This document shows, piece after piece, positions 27,249-35,205 of a DNA stretch of 57,621 bases; position 1 is the stretch's first letter, and every line of letters starts with the position of its first letter. The notes below the pieces were generated by a model. That model saw only the letters and a program-made list of their open reading frames with translations, did not search any database and had not been told where the DNA came from. Origin of the DNA: an uncultured Draconibacterium sp. (GTDB lineage Bacteria > Bacteroidota > Bacteroidia > Bacteroidales > Prolixibacteraceae). Where the stretch lies: contig NZ_CAJXTC010000034.1 of NCBI RefSeq assembly GCF_913060805.1, positions 1 to 57,621 of the forward strand, read 5' to 3'. Position numbers and translations under genes: made by a program.

Positions 27249-27284
27249 ATTATCATTTTGATAATCCCCCTATCATATTGATAG
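27249..27284. promoter_or_regulatory. Paired inverted-repeat operators, likely activator binding sites
   Basis: ATTATCA-TTT-TGATAAT (27249-27265) and CTATCA-TAT-TGATAG (27270-27284) are perfect inverted repeats sharing TATCA-N3-TGATA. Their centres are 20 bp apart, two helical turns, and lie about 75-95 bp upstream of the sigma-54-like promoter. This is the arrangement of NtrC-type enhancer sites. The adjacent regulator gene is the obvious candidate protein. Confidence 0.7.
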
Positions 27285-27349
27285 ACTTCTGAATTCCTCC
27301 CATTTCATTTACCCCTCACAATCAGCTAATTATGAATTTCAAATTTTAA

Positions 27350-27364
27350 TGGCACAGCAATTGG
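27350..27364 (+). promoter_or_regulatory. Sigma-54-like promoter
   Basis: TGGCAC (27350-27355), 5 nt, then TTGG (27361-27364). The consensus is TGGCAC-N5-TTGC, so only the last base differs. Spacing of the GG and the -12 doublet is correct. Transcription would start about 12 bp downstream, near 27375, before the gene at 27416, which has a strong GGAGGAG ribosome-binding site at 27403-27409. Confidence 0.65.
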
Positions 27365-27415
27365 CTATTAAGAGGCAGATTATTCATAAAAAAACTAATT
27401 ACGGAGGAGATAATC

Positions 27416-28330
27416 ATGAAAACGAATAGAAAAATACAAAATGCAATAAGCATTGTTTTAGTGGCGATAATAGTTGTTGCTGCTTTGGTTGGTATTTCAA
27501 CTTACACCCAGAAGAAAACTGAGATAACTGACCTGCAAAGCCAAAACGCGAACATTAACCAGGAGCTACAAGAACGCGACTCTATGGTAAATGAGCTGGT
27601 TGGTGCTTTCGATGAAATTGAGCAGAACCTGAAATTTATTAAAGAGAAACGTCAGGTTTTATCAGTAGAGTCACAGAAAGAAGGCAACTACGACAGAAAA
27701 CAAGCGATTGTTGAAGACATCACCCTGATGAATGAAATGCTGGAAAAAAGCAGCGATCACATTGCAGAGTTGGAACGTAAACTGAAAAACTCAGGTTTCC
27801 AGATCAGCTCTTTCAAAAAGAAAATTGCTGCGCTTAATGCAAGCATCGATGAGCAGAATACACAAATTGTGGCACTTCAGCAGCAAATTGAAGAGCGCGA
27901 TGTAATGCTGGCCGATATGTCGCAAACAATCGACACAATGCAAATCGTTCTTCAGTCGAAACAAGATACTTTACTTCAGCAACAACAGCTGATCGACGAA
28001 AAAATTTACCAGTTAAACAAAGGTTTTGTTGCCTACGGAACTTACAAGGAGCTGGAAGAACATAATGTCTTGACAAAAGGCGGTGGTTTCCTGGGATTGG
28101 GAAAACAAGTGAAGCTTAAACGTAATCTTGACCAAGACTATTTTACCGAGCTTGACATTCAAGACACTAAAAGTATTCCATTGTTCTCGAACGAAGCTAC
28201 AATCATCTCGGAACACCCGGATAGTTCATACTCATTTGTTGAGCAAGACGGTGTAATCGCCTACCTGAACATTGATAATCCGGACGAATTCTGGAAGATC
28301 TCGAAATACGCGGTAATAGAAATTAAATAA
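27416..28330 (+). CDS. Membrane-anchored coiled-coil protein, likely sigma-54 output
   Basis: A 304-residue protein with one N-terminal transmembrane segment (about 12-32) and a long Gln/Glu/Lys-rich coiled coil (about 35-205). A C-terminal globular part includes G-G-G-F-L-G-L-G-K. I do not recognise a characterised family, but similar coiled-coil proteins occur in Bacteroidota. The good Shine-Dalgarno, rare in this phylum, and the sigma-54-like promoter suggest tightly controlled, strong expression. It is probably the main target of the upstream NtrC-type regulator. An envelope-stress or structural role is a guess. Confidence 0.8.
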   Translation: MKTNRKIQNAISIVLVAIIVVAALVGISTYTQKKTEITDLQSQNANINQELQERDSMVNELVGAFDEIEQNLKFIKEKRQVLSVESQKEGNYDRKQAIVEDITLMNEMLEKSSDHIAELERKLKNSGFQISSFKKKIAALNASIDEQNTQIVALQQQIEERDVMLADMSQTIDTMQIVLQSKQDTLLQQQQLIDEKIYQLNKGFVAYGTYKELEEHNVLTKGGGFLGLGKQVKLKRNLDQDYFTELDIQDTKSIPLFSNEATIISEHPDSSYSFVEQDGVIAYLNIDNPDEFWKISKYAVIEIK

Positions 28331-28342
28331 TATAGGTTTGCT

Positions 28343-28390
28343 GAAAGCAGAAGCGCGTGCAACAGAGGTTGTTCCCTTCTGCTTTCGTTT
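28343..28390 (+). terminator. Hairpin terminator after the coiled-coil gene
   Basis: GAAAGCAGAAG (28343-28353) pairs perfectly with CTTCTGCTTTC (28376-28386), followed by GTTTT. The loop of 22 nt is long for a terminator, so efficiency is uncertain. Confidence 0.6.
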
Positions 28391-28461
28391 TAACGCACAA
28401 ACTCCCACACCAACGACAGGAAAACAAACAACTTTTACAGGAAAACACAAACAGAAAAGTA

Positions 28462-29325
28462 ATGAAGAAAATTGGATTAGCACTTACGACGATTGTATTT
28501 GGAATTTTAATGATGGTGGCTTGTACCGACGACAACGGAACCACAAATTTTGCGGAGGGAAACGGCAAAGTTAACGTCTATCTTACCGACGCACCCTTCC
28601 CTATAGGGCTGGTGTCTCAAACCATTGTAACAATCGACAAAGTTGAAATTAGAAAACAGGAAAACGATACAACCGGGGCTTCGTTCATTACCATTATGGA
28701 GGAACCTTTTGAAATTGATTTGCTGAGCCTTTCGAACGGAATTACCGAGCAACTGGCATCTATTGAACTGGAAGCCGGAAGTTACGATATGATGCGAATG
28801 CATGTTACCGATTCGAAGGTTATTTTGACCGACGGAACAGAATTCGACCTGAAAATACCAAGTGGATCAAGCAGTGGTTTAAAAATTAAAATAGAGCCGG
28901 CATTAACTATTGAAAGTGGCCAAACTTCTGATGTATTGCTCGACTTCGATGTAAGCAAATCGTTTGTAGCAAAAGGAAACTGGAAAGGCGGCGACATTAA
29001 AGGCTTTAACTTTAAACCGGTTGTGCGCTGCGTGTTGCTCGACCGTGCCGGAAGAATTGTGGGATCTGTTAGCGACACAGCTAGTGTTCTTTTACCTAAT
29101 TCGGCTGTAAATCTTTGGACAGAAGTTAACGACATTGAAGAAGACAGTTTAATTACCACTGCCTTTACCAATGAGATGGGCGAGTATCTGCTAATTGGAA
29201 TACCAGAAGGAACTTATTATATGATTGCGGAACAGGATAGTTTCCTGACCGATACGATTTGGAATGTGGATGTATTAAAAGGAGAGTCAACCCAGATTGA
29301 CTTTATGTTGACTCCTGAACCTTAA
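28462..29325 (+). CDS. DUF4382 domain lipoprotein
   Basis: A 287-residue lipoprotein. The start at ATG 28462 gives the lipobox M-V-A-C; the longer frame from 28357 has no signal. The DUF4382 domain (about 30-195) is shown by G-K-V-N-V-Y-L-T-D-A-P-F and the K-V-E-I-R stretch. The C-terminal 85 residues look like a carboxypeptidase-regulatory Ig domain (G-S-V-S-D-T-A...N-E-M-G-E-Y-L-L-I-G-I-P-E-G-T-Y). DUF4382 proteins are surface or periplasmic lipoproteins of unknown role. A hairpin precedes it and a good terminator follows, so it is probably expressed alone. Confidence 0.88.
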   Translation: MKKIGLALTTIVFGILMMVACTDDNGTTNFAEGNGKVNVYLTDAPFPIGLVSQTIVTIDKVEIRKQENDTTGASFITIMEEPFEIDLLSLSNGITEQLASIELEAGSYDMMRMHVTDSKVILTDGTEFDLKIPSGSSSGLKIKIEPALTIESGQTSDVLLDFDVSKSFVAKGNWKGGDIKGFNFKPVVRCVLLDRAGRIVGSVSDTASVLLPNSAVNLWTEVNDIEEDSLITTAFTNEMGEYLLIGIPEGTYYMIAEQDSFLTDTIWNVDVLKGESTQIDFMLTPEP

Positions 29326-29393
29326 ATGGTTGCAAGAGTGAGGATCATACTGTAATCAATCAGTTTGGTTAAGCTTAGTGGTTTTCAAGTATG

Positions 29394-29423
29394 GGCTGTC
29401 CGTTAATTCGGGCAGCCTTTTTT
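29394..29423 (+). terminator. Terminator after DUF4382 gene
   Basis: GGCTGTCCG (29394-29402) pairs with CGGGCAGCC (29409-29417), with one G-T wobble and a 6-nt loop, followed by six T residues. Confidence 0.85.
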
Positions 29424-29457
29424 CATGTTTAAAAGTTAGACTTCATTAAATGGTGCT

Positions 29458-29590
29458 GAGATTGCTTCGCACTGCTCGCAATTACAGGCATCATTATTAA
29501 TTAGGGGTTGGCTGGCGGCAAAGCCGCTAGCCAACCCCTCTCCCTAAATGTTCATGAGCCAGAGTCATTGCGAACGAAGTGAAGCAATCT
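29458..29590. repeat. GTCA-type arms flanking a 17-bp-stem hairpin
   Basis: An inverted arm (29458-29485, ATTGCTTCGCACTGCTCGCAAT core) and a forward arm (29564-29590, GTCATTGCGAACGAAGTGAAGCAATCT) bracket about 78 bp. Inside is a near-perfect hairpin, AGGGGTTGGCTGGCGGC (29503-29519) with its complement at 29523-29539, one mismatch. The whole has the look of a small non-autonomous mobile element. Confidence 0.55.
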
Positions 29591-29645
29591 TTATTTGCAA
29601 TTTCTATTTTATAAGACCTACTAAATAATAACACCCTGTCAGCCT

Positions 29646-29716
29646 ACAATTCATCCCACAAATTCCACAGTTCGGTAAAGCAAATTTCATGACTTGGTGT
29701 TTTCGCCGGAATTTTG
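29646..29716 (+). promoter_or_regulatory. LytTR-type binding site and promoter of the TonB-type receptor
   Basis: ACAATTCAT (29646-29654), a 12-nt spacer, then ACAGTTCGG (29667-29675). The second half-site matches the published LytTR consensus [TA][AC][CA]GTTN[AG][TG] fully and the first has one mismatch. A TTTTG -7-like box follows exactly 36 nt later (29712-29716). The arrangement is repeated at 31988-32058. Confidence 0.7.
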
Positions 29717-29743
29717 AAGCAGAAAACAAAACAAAAACAAGTC

Positions 29744-31876
29744 ATGAAAACAATTATTACAATCTGCTTCATTTTTATATCTGCGCTTGCCTTTGCGCAG
29801 GTAACCATTTCCGGAAAAGTAGTTACCAAAAACGGCGAGCCCATTCCGGGAGTGAACATTTACATTGAAAACACTTACGACGGAGCCAGCTCGGATAGCG
29901 AAGGAAATTTTAGCTTCGAAACAACGGAAAACGGACAACAAACACTTGTCGCTTCTTTTATTGGCTATAAAACCTGGAGCGAAACTATCGATTTGCAAAA
30001 TGATGTGACTCTGCAAATTGAATTACAGGAAAGCGTAAACAGCATTGATGCTGTTACCATTACTGCAGGAAGTTTTGCCGCCGATGATGAATCGCGGGCA
30101 TCGGTTATGAAATCGCTGGATGTGTACACTACGCCAAGTGCCAACGGCGATGTAATGGCAGCCATTCGCACGATGCCGGGCACACAGGCTTCTGCCGACG
30201 ACGGGCGTTTACTGGTGCGCGGTGGCGATGCCTATGAGACTTCAACCTACATCGACGGGCTGGTTGCTTCAAAACCTTATTATTCCAAAACTCCTGATGT
30301 AGCTACCCGCGGACGATTCGCACCATCATTATTCAACGGTGTACAATTTAACACAGGAGGTTACTCAGCTGAATATGGACAGGCACTATCTTCGGTTTTG
30401 GTGTTAAAATCTACCGATCTTGCTGAAGCTGATAACACCGGTATTTCGTTAATGACCATTGGCGCCGAGGCAAACCGCACCGAACGCTGGGAAAATACCT
30501 CGCTAAATGTGTCGGGTGGTTATACCAACCTGAGTTTATACGATAAGGTATTTAAAAGTAATGTTGACTGGGAGAAACCTGTTGAATCGGTAAACGGAAC
30601 TGCAGTTTTTCGTCACAAAACAAGCTCAAGTGGTATGTTTAAAGCCTACGCTACTGCCGATTATGGCGACCTCGCTTACCTCGTTCCGGCCGGTAACGAC
30701 GGAGAAAACATGAAGATCAGCAGCAAAGGAGGAACCGTTTATTCCAATCTCTCGTACCGCGACTGCTTTTCAGAAAAATCGTGCTATCGTATCGGAGTTT
30801 CTTCCACTTATCAGGATAACCGTTTGGGATTGGGATCCGACGATGTGAACACCAAAGAGCTCAATGTTGAATCTCGCTTTGCCATTGTACACGATATTTC
30901 AGAAGGCATAAAATTAACCTGGGGAGCGAACGAAACTTATAACAAATACGATCAGGATTATATAGAAAATGAAGGTGCAACATACAATGGTTCTTTCGAC
31001 GACCATTTGTTGGGTGCTTTTATCGAGCCGGAGATCAAATTCACAAAAAACTTTGGTATCCGCCCGGGATTTCGCACCGAATACTCGTCGGTGATTAATA
31101 AATGGAATGTAGCTCCACGTTTTGCACTGGCGTTGAAAACAGGAGAAAAAGCACAACTGGCCGGAGCATGGGGCTTGTATCATCAAACGCCACAGGCCGA
31201 CTACCTGAAAATAAACACCGATCTCGATTTTGAACAGGCCACGCATTATATCCTCAGCTACCAGTTTGGCGACAACTCAGAACGTTTGTTCCGTACCGAA
31301 GCTTACTACAAAAAATACAGCGACCTCATAACATATTCGGTGGGTGAAAACGGATTACCGGAGAATCTGCAAAACGATGGAAGCGGTTATGCCGCCGGTT
31401 TCGATATCTTTTGGCGCGATCAAAAAAGTATAAAAGGATTCGACTACTGGATTACCTACTCGTACATCGATACCAAACGAAAATACCAGTACTACCCTGA
31501 AAAGGCCACGCCTTACTTTATCTCCGACCATAATTTTTCGGTGGTAGGAAAATATTGGGTGAATAAAATAAACACACAGTTTGGCGCTTCGTTTACTGCC
31601 GCCAGCGGTCGTCCGTTCAATGATCCTAACTCTCCAAAGTTCAACAGCGAGCGCACAGAAATGTATTCCGACCTGAGTCTGAACATGAGCCATGTCTTTT
31701 ACATTGGAAATCAATATTCAGTGCTGTACTGCTCGGTAAACAATGTGTTGGGAAATGACAATGTGCTGAGCTACCGCCCTACAAACGTTGCCGATGCCCA
31801 GGGAAATTACTCACTCGTTCCGGTAAAACGCGACATGAAACGATTTGTTTTTATCGGTTTGTTCCTTAATTTTTAA
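29744..31876 (+). CDS. TonB-dependent-receptor-like outer-membrane protein
   Basis: A 710-residue outer-membrane protein. The start is ATG 29744 (M-K-T-I-I-T), giving a signal peptide; the TTG at 29714 is not used. An N-terminal carboxypeptidase-regulatory-like domain (about 20-100, V-T-I-S-G-K-V-V-T-K-N-G-E-P-I-P-G-V-N) is followed by a plug domain with L-V-R-G-G-D-A-Y-E-T. A beta-barrel ends in an aromatic-rich strand (F-V-F-I-G-L-F-L-N-F). No SusD partner lies next to it, so a glycan-uptake role is not implied. It shares a LytTR-type promoter with the gene at 32105 and is probably controlled by the LytS/LytTR pair downstream. Confidence 0.9.
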   Translation: MKTIITICFIFISALAFAQVTISGKVVTKNGEPIPGVNIYIENTYDGASSDSEGNFSFETTENGQQTLVASFIGYKTWSETIDLQNDVTLQIELQESVNSIDAVTITAGSFAADDESRASVMKSLDVYTTPSANGDVMAAIRTMPGTQASADDGRLLVRGGDAYETSTYIDGLVASKPYYSKTPDVATRGRFAPSLFNGVQFNTGGYSAEYGQALSSVLVLKSTDLAEADNTGISLMTIGAEANRTERWENTSLNVSGGYTNLSLYDKVFKSNVDWEKPVESVNGTAVFRHKTSSSGMFKAYATADYGDLAYLVPAGNDGENMKISSKGGTVYSNLSYRDCFSEKSCYRIGVSSTYQDNRLGLGSDDVNTKELNVESRFAIVHDISEGIKLTWGANETYNKYDQDYIENEGATYNGSFDDHLLGAFIEPEIKFTKNFGIRPGFRTEYSSVINKWNVAPRFALALKTGEKAQLAGAWGLYHQTPQADYLKINTDLDFEQATHYILSYQFGDNSERLFRTEAYYKKYSDLITYSVGENGLPENLQNDGSGYAAGFDIFWRDQKSIKGFDYWITYSYIDTKRKYQYYPEKATPYFISDHNFSVVGKYWVNKINTQFGASFTAASGRPFNDPNSPKFNSERTEMYSDLSLNMSHVFYIGNQYSVLYCSVNNVLGNDNVLSYRPTNVADAQGNYSLVPVKRDMKRFVFIGLFLNF

Positions 31877-31893
31877 ACAGTCTCAAAAAAGCT

Positions 31894-31973
31894 GTCATTC
31901 CGACGAAGAATGAGGAGGAATCTCATGATTGAAACAGATTTCTCACACCTCGTGCCTCGGTATTCGAAATGAC
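31894..31973. repeat. GTCA-family palindrome, copy 4
   Basis: It begins GTCATTCCGACGAAG and ends with CTTCG-like, CGAAATGAC sequence. The arms GAGGAGGAATCT and AGATTTCTC pair in part. It lies between the receptor stop codon and the next LytTR-type site and could also act as a terminator. Confidence 0.55.
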
Positions 31974-31987
31974 AAAAAAAGAAACCT

Positions 31988-32058
31988 ACAATTCATCCTA
32001 AAGAATCAACAGTTCGGTAAGGAAGAATTTCAAAAATGCCCGTTTCAGCGGAACTTTG
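31988..32058 (+). promoter_or_regulatory. LytTR-type binding site and promoter of the TPR-like gene
   Basis: ACAATTCAT (31988-31996), a 12-nt spacer, ACAGTTCGG (32009-32017), 36 nt, then CTTTG (32054-32058). Half-sites, spacer length and distance to the -7-like box are identical to those at 29646-29716, although spacer sequences have diverged. Confidence 0.7.
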
Positions 32059-32104
32059 AATCAGCAAATAAATCAAACAGTAATAATCATTAATACTCAA
32101 AGTC

Positions 32105-32743
32105 ATGAAAACAATTATCACCATCTTACTCGTAGCAATTTCAACTACCGTTTTTTCTTCGAAGTACGAAGAAACCATGAAAACAAACATCGACAAATTG
32201 TACCAGTTGCACACTTCTGCCGAACTAAAGTCTCTAGCCAACCAGTTTGAACGTATTGGCAATGCCGAACAAGACAAATGGCTGCCCAACTATTATGCAG
32301 CGTATTGTTTTATCCGCTCTACCTTTTTTGATGAAATGGATGCCGATGCCAAACATGCCCAATTAGACAAAGCGCAGGCTTTGGTGGATCAACTGATGAA
32401 AACCAACGATGACGAATCAGAGATCTATGCATTGCAGGCTTTGTTGTTCCAAATCAGGATTACCGACATGAGCAAAGGTGCCCAATATTCGATGAAAGCT
32501 GCCGACGCCATTAAACAGGCAGAACGATTAAATCCGGAGAATCCTCGGGTATATTACCTGCGCGGAAGCAATACTTTTCATACACCTAAATTCTTTGGTG
32601 GTGGTTCCGAAAAAGCCAAACCCGACCTGGAAAAAGCTGCCGAAATGTTTGAATCAGCGCAACAAAGCAATCCGTTACTACCAACCTGGGGAAACGTTCA
32701 TAATGCGCAGTTGCTTAGCCAGTGTGAGGAGCAGGCTGAATAG
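32105..32743 (+). CDS. Secreted TPR-like protein
   Basis: A 212-residue exported protein: signal peptide (M-K-T-I-I-T-I-L-L-V-A-I), then a helical domain with tetratricopeptide-like repeats (A-Y-C-F-I-R-S-T-F, A-L-Q-A-L-L-F-Q-I, A-E-R-L-N-P-E-N-P-R-V-Y-Y-L). A Gly-rich loop F-F-G-G-G-S-E-K-A is typical of similar Bacteroidota proteins. TPR folds mediate protein contacts; the partner is unknown. Its first codons and upstream region closely match those of the TonB-type receptor gene. The two were probably co-opted or duplicated into one regulon and may work together at the outer membrane. Confidence 0.8.
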   Translation: MKTIITILLVAISTTVFSSKYEETMKTNIDKLYQLHTSAELKSLANQFERIGNAEQDKWLPNYYAAYCFIRSTFFDEMDADAKHAQLDKAQALVDQLMKTNDDESEIYALQALLFQIRITDMSKGAQYSMKAADAIKQAERLNPENPRVYYLRGSNTFHTPKFFGGGSEKAKPDLEKAAEMFESAQQSNPLLPTWGNVHNAQLLSQCEEQAE

Positions 32744-32884
32744 ATTGAAAAAAGATTGAAGAGATTGATGGAGATTGAGGTAATTTACTTCGCTCCATCT
32801 TTCTTTTCCGTTTAACAATATTATCTTCAACTCATTCGTAATTTTACTATCTTGAAAACTCAAAAATCAAATAAAACAAGCTAC

Positions 32885-33922
32885 ATGCGTAAGCGCGTAA
32901 TCATTAACTGGCTGGTAGCCATCGTCGTTTCCATTCTCATTGGTATGGTTACAACTGTTTTAATGGGCGGCTCGTTAAAAGTTCCTTTTATGCAGTTTGT
33001 GTGGAATGCCGGTTATTCTTTAAGTCTCGGACTTCCGTTGTTTGCCAACGGGTACCTGTTTAACTGGTACGAAAAACGTTTTATCGACTGGGTAAACCGA
33101 CCGATTACAAGTGTTGTTCGTGCCTTGCTGATGCATATTTTTTATTCCAGTTTTGTCATCTGGACCGTCAACTGGTTCTGGTTTATAAAAGTTATGGATC
33201 GTGAATGGGAGTCATTTCTGGAATATAACCGCGGCACCATCATTTCCGAGTATATCATTTTTATCATTATTGCATCGATCATTTATGCCATTTCGTTTTT
33301 TAAAGCCTGGCGCACGGAAGTTCGCCAAAAGGAAGAGGTGAAACGCGAATCGCTGGCCCTGCAATACAAAGTACTGCAGGATCAGATCAATCCGCATTTT
33401 CTTTTTAACAGTCTGAATGTGCTGGGCAGCCTCATTGATATAGATGTGGAAAAAGCCAAACAGTTTACGCGCGAACTCTCGAAATTTTACCGCGATGTGC
33501 TGCAGTTTAAAGACCTCGACATTATATCGCTGAAAGAAGAGATCGATTTTGTGATGAAATACATTTACCTGCAACAAATTCGTTTTGGCGAGGCGCTTCA
33601 GGTGGATATTATTGCCAACGAAAAGGTGGAAGGGAAAGTTATTCCGTTGTCGGTGCAGGCACTGGTGGAAAATGCGATTAAACACAACGAAATATCGAAG
33701 GCTAATCCGCTAAAGATTTTGGTGGCTATTTCCGACGATTATGAATTGGTGGTAGAGAATAACCTTCAGCCAATAAAGCAGACAGAAGACAGCAGCAAAA
33801 CAGGCCTAAAAAACCTGGCAGGACGCTATGAATACCTTACCGGAAAACAAATGGTCGTGTCGAAAAACGGCGGTTACTTTCGGGTTAGCGTTCCGCTGAT
33901 AAGAGTTGAGGGAGGAAATTAG
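32885..33922 (+). CDS. LytS-type sensor histidine kinase
   Basis: A 345-residue membrane kinase of the His_kinase (PF06580) class. The start is placed at ATG 32885 (M-R-K-R-V); a TTG at 32852 is less likely. Four transmembrane helices lie in residues 8-140, followed by a short coiled coil. The phosphoacceptor His171 is in Q-I-N-P-H-F-L-F-N-S-L-N, and the ATPase N-box reads A-L-V-E-N-A-I-K-H-N. This class pairs with LytTR regulators, and one follows at 34340. The signal is unknown and is probably perceived within the membrane. Confidence 0.93.
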   Translation: MRKRVIINWLVAIVVSILIGMVTTVLMGGSLKVPFMQFVWNAGYSLSLGLPLFANGYLFNWYEKRFIDWVNRPITSVVRALLMHIFYSSFVIWTVNWFWFIKVMDREWESFLEYNRGTIISEYIIFIIIASIIYAISFFKAWRTEVRQKEEVKRESLALQYKVLQDQINPHFLFNSLNVLGSLIDIDVEKAKQFTRELSKFYRDVLQFKDLDIISLKEEIDFVMKYIYLQQIRFGEALQVDIIANEKVEGKVIPLSVQALVENAIKHNEISKANPLKILVAISDDYELVVENNLQPIKQTEDSSKTGLKNLAGRYEYLTGKQMVVSKNGGYFRVSVPLIRVEGGN

Positions 33923-33973
33923 TGAATGAGGGATTGAAGAAGTGAGGAAATGGAATTTCGATTGAAGAATGAT

Positions 33974-34251
33974 GATTAACGATTTTAGATTTTGAAAGTT
34001 TTCAGTCGCAGTTTACAGAACGTCATCATGAGCGGAGTCGAAGAATAGACGAAGAATAAACTTAGCGAGACTTTGTGAGTACTTAGTGGTCTTTGTGGTT
34101 AAGAATTAAACCTCAAAGTTTCTCAAAGAAGGCACAAAGGAACACAAAGAAAGACTGAATTTTGAATGAGGAATGTTGGTTAACGATTGTAGATTGAAGG
34201 TTTACAGTCGCAGTTTACTGAAAGTCATCCTGAGCGGAGTCGAAGGATGGG
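33974..34251. repeat. Intergenic direct repeat with GTCAT arms and CACAAAG palindrome
   Basis: The 417-bp gap between kinase and regulator holds two ~75-bp direct copies (33974-34048 and 34178-34251). Each contains TTAACGATT, CAGTCGCAGTTTAC and GTCATC(A/C)TGAGCGGAGTCGA. Between them lies a degenerate inverted repeat (34066-34156) built from CTTTGTG and CACAAAG words. The flanks (33923-33970, 34252-34330) are low-complexity GAATGAGG/GATTGAGG runs. No coding capacity is evident. Confidence 0.55.
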
Positions 34252-34339
34252 AGGAATGAGTGATTGAGGAATTGAGGTGGTGAGTTATTGAGTTATTGAG
34301 GAAAAGCTCGAAGCTCGTGACTCGTAACTTGAAGAAAAA

Positions 34340-35107
34340 ATGAAAATACTGATAGTAGAAGACGAACCATTGGCAGCGGCACAACTGGCTGCACATATTT
34401 CTGCTTTGCAACCGGAGGCGCAGATCCTGGCGGTGTGCGATACGGTAAAAGCTACGGTTGATTGGTTGCAAAACAACGAAGCGCCTGAACTGGCGTTTTT
34501 TGACATTCAGCTGGGCGACGGACTGAGTTTTGAGATATTTGAGCAGACGAACTTTAACCAGCCCGTAATTTTTACCACCGCTTACGACGATTATGCCATT
34601 CGTGCTTTTAAAGTGAACAGCGTGGATTATTTATTAAAACCCATTGAACGCACTGAACTAAAAAAAGCACTCGATAAGTTTGAGCAAATGGCCAAACCGG
34701 CAACCTCTTCTTTTACTCCCGATATTCTGCACGAGGTAGTAGCCTCGCTGAAAAAGAAAAATTACAAAGAACGTTTTTTGGTGAAAGTGGGTATACACCT
34801 TCGCGTAATTGAAACCTCCGAAGTGTTGTATTTCTACAGTTTTGAAAAAGGCACTTACGCCAAACTTTTGGATGGGAAAGATTACCTGCTCGACCAAAGT
34901 CTGGAACTGGTGGAAGCGATGATCGATCCGAATGTGTTTTTCCGTATTAACCGCAAATATCTGGTTGCCTTAAAAAGCATCAGCGATGTTATTGCCTACA
35001 GTAACTCTCGTTTAAAACTAAAAGTACAACATGCCAACGAAGATGATTTCCTGGTGGCCCGCGAAAAAGTAAAAAGCTTTAAGAGTTGGCTGGAAGGTGA
35101 TGATTAG
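34340..35107 (+). CDS. LytTR-family response regulator
   Basis: A 255-residue transcription factor. The receiver domain carries Asp55 in F-F-D-I-Q-L-G-D, Thr in F-T-T-A-Y, and Lys in L-L-K-P. A LytTR DNA-binding domain occupies about 145-250 (F-L-V-K-V-G, E-V-L-Y-F-Y-S, F-F-R-I-N-R-K-Y-L-V). The LytS kinase gene precedes it, separated by a repeat-filled gap, so they probably form one pair despite the distance. Two LytTR-consensus sites occur nearby at 29646 and 31988, upstream of the receptor and TPR-like genes. Confidence 0.95.
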   Translation: MKILIVEDEPLAAAQLAAHISALQPEAQILAVCDTVKATVDWLQNNEAPELAFFDIQLGDGLSFEIFEQTNFNQPVIFTTAYDDYAIRAFKVNSVDYLLKPIERTELKKALDKFEQMAKPATSSFTPDILHEVVASLKKKNYKERFLVKVGIHLRVIETSEVLYFYSFEKGTYAKLLDGKDYLLDQSLELVEAMIDPNVFFRINRKYLVALKSISDVIAYSNSRLKLKVQHANEDDFLVAREKVKSFKSWLEGDD

Positions 35108-35136
35108 TTGGCAGTTTTCAGTCGCAGTAGACAGTT

Positions 35137-35173
35137 TTGCTGCCGCACCCCAAAGCTTCGGGGCGCGATTGCA
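35137..35173. repeat. REP-like hairpin (CCCCAAAGCTTCGGGG type)
   Basis: TGCTGCCGCACCCC and GGGGCGCG flank an AAGCTT core. Similar CCAAAG(C/T)TTCGGG units lie at 40346, 40443 and 43553, always between genes. Confidence 0.5.
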
Positions 35174-35205
35174 GATTTCCATTTTTTGTTCGGGAAACTT
35201 TGCTC

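Noticed and set aside
29744-31876. SusC-type glycan importer
   Set aside because: There is no SusD gene beside it and it is shorter than typical SusC proteins. It is called only a TonB-type receptor.
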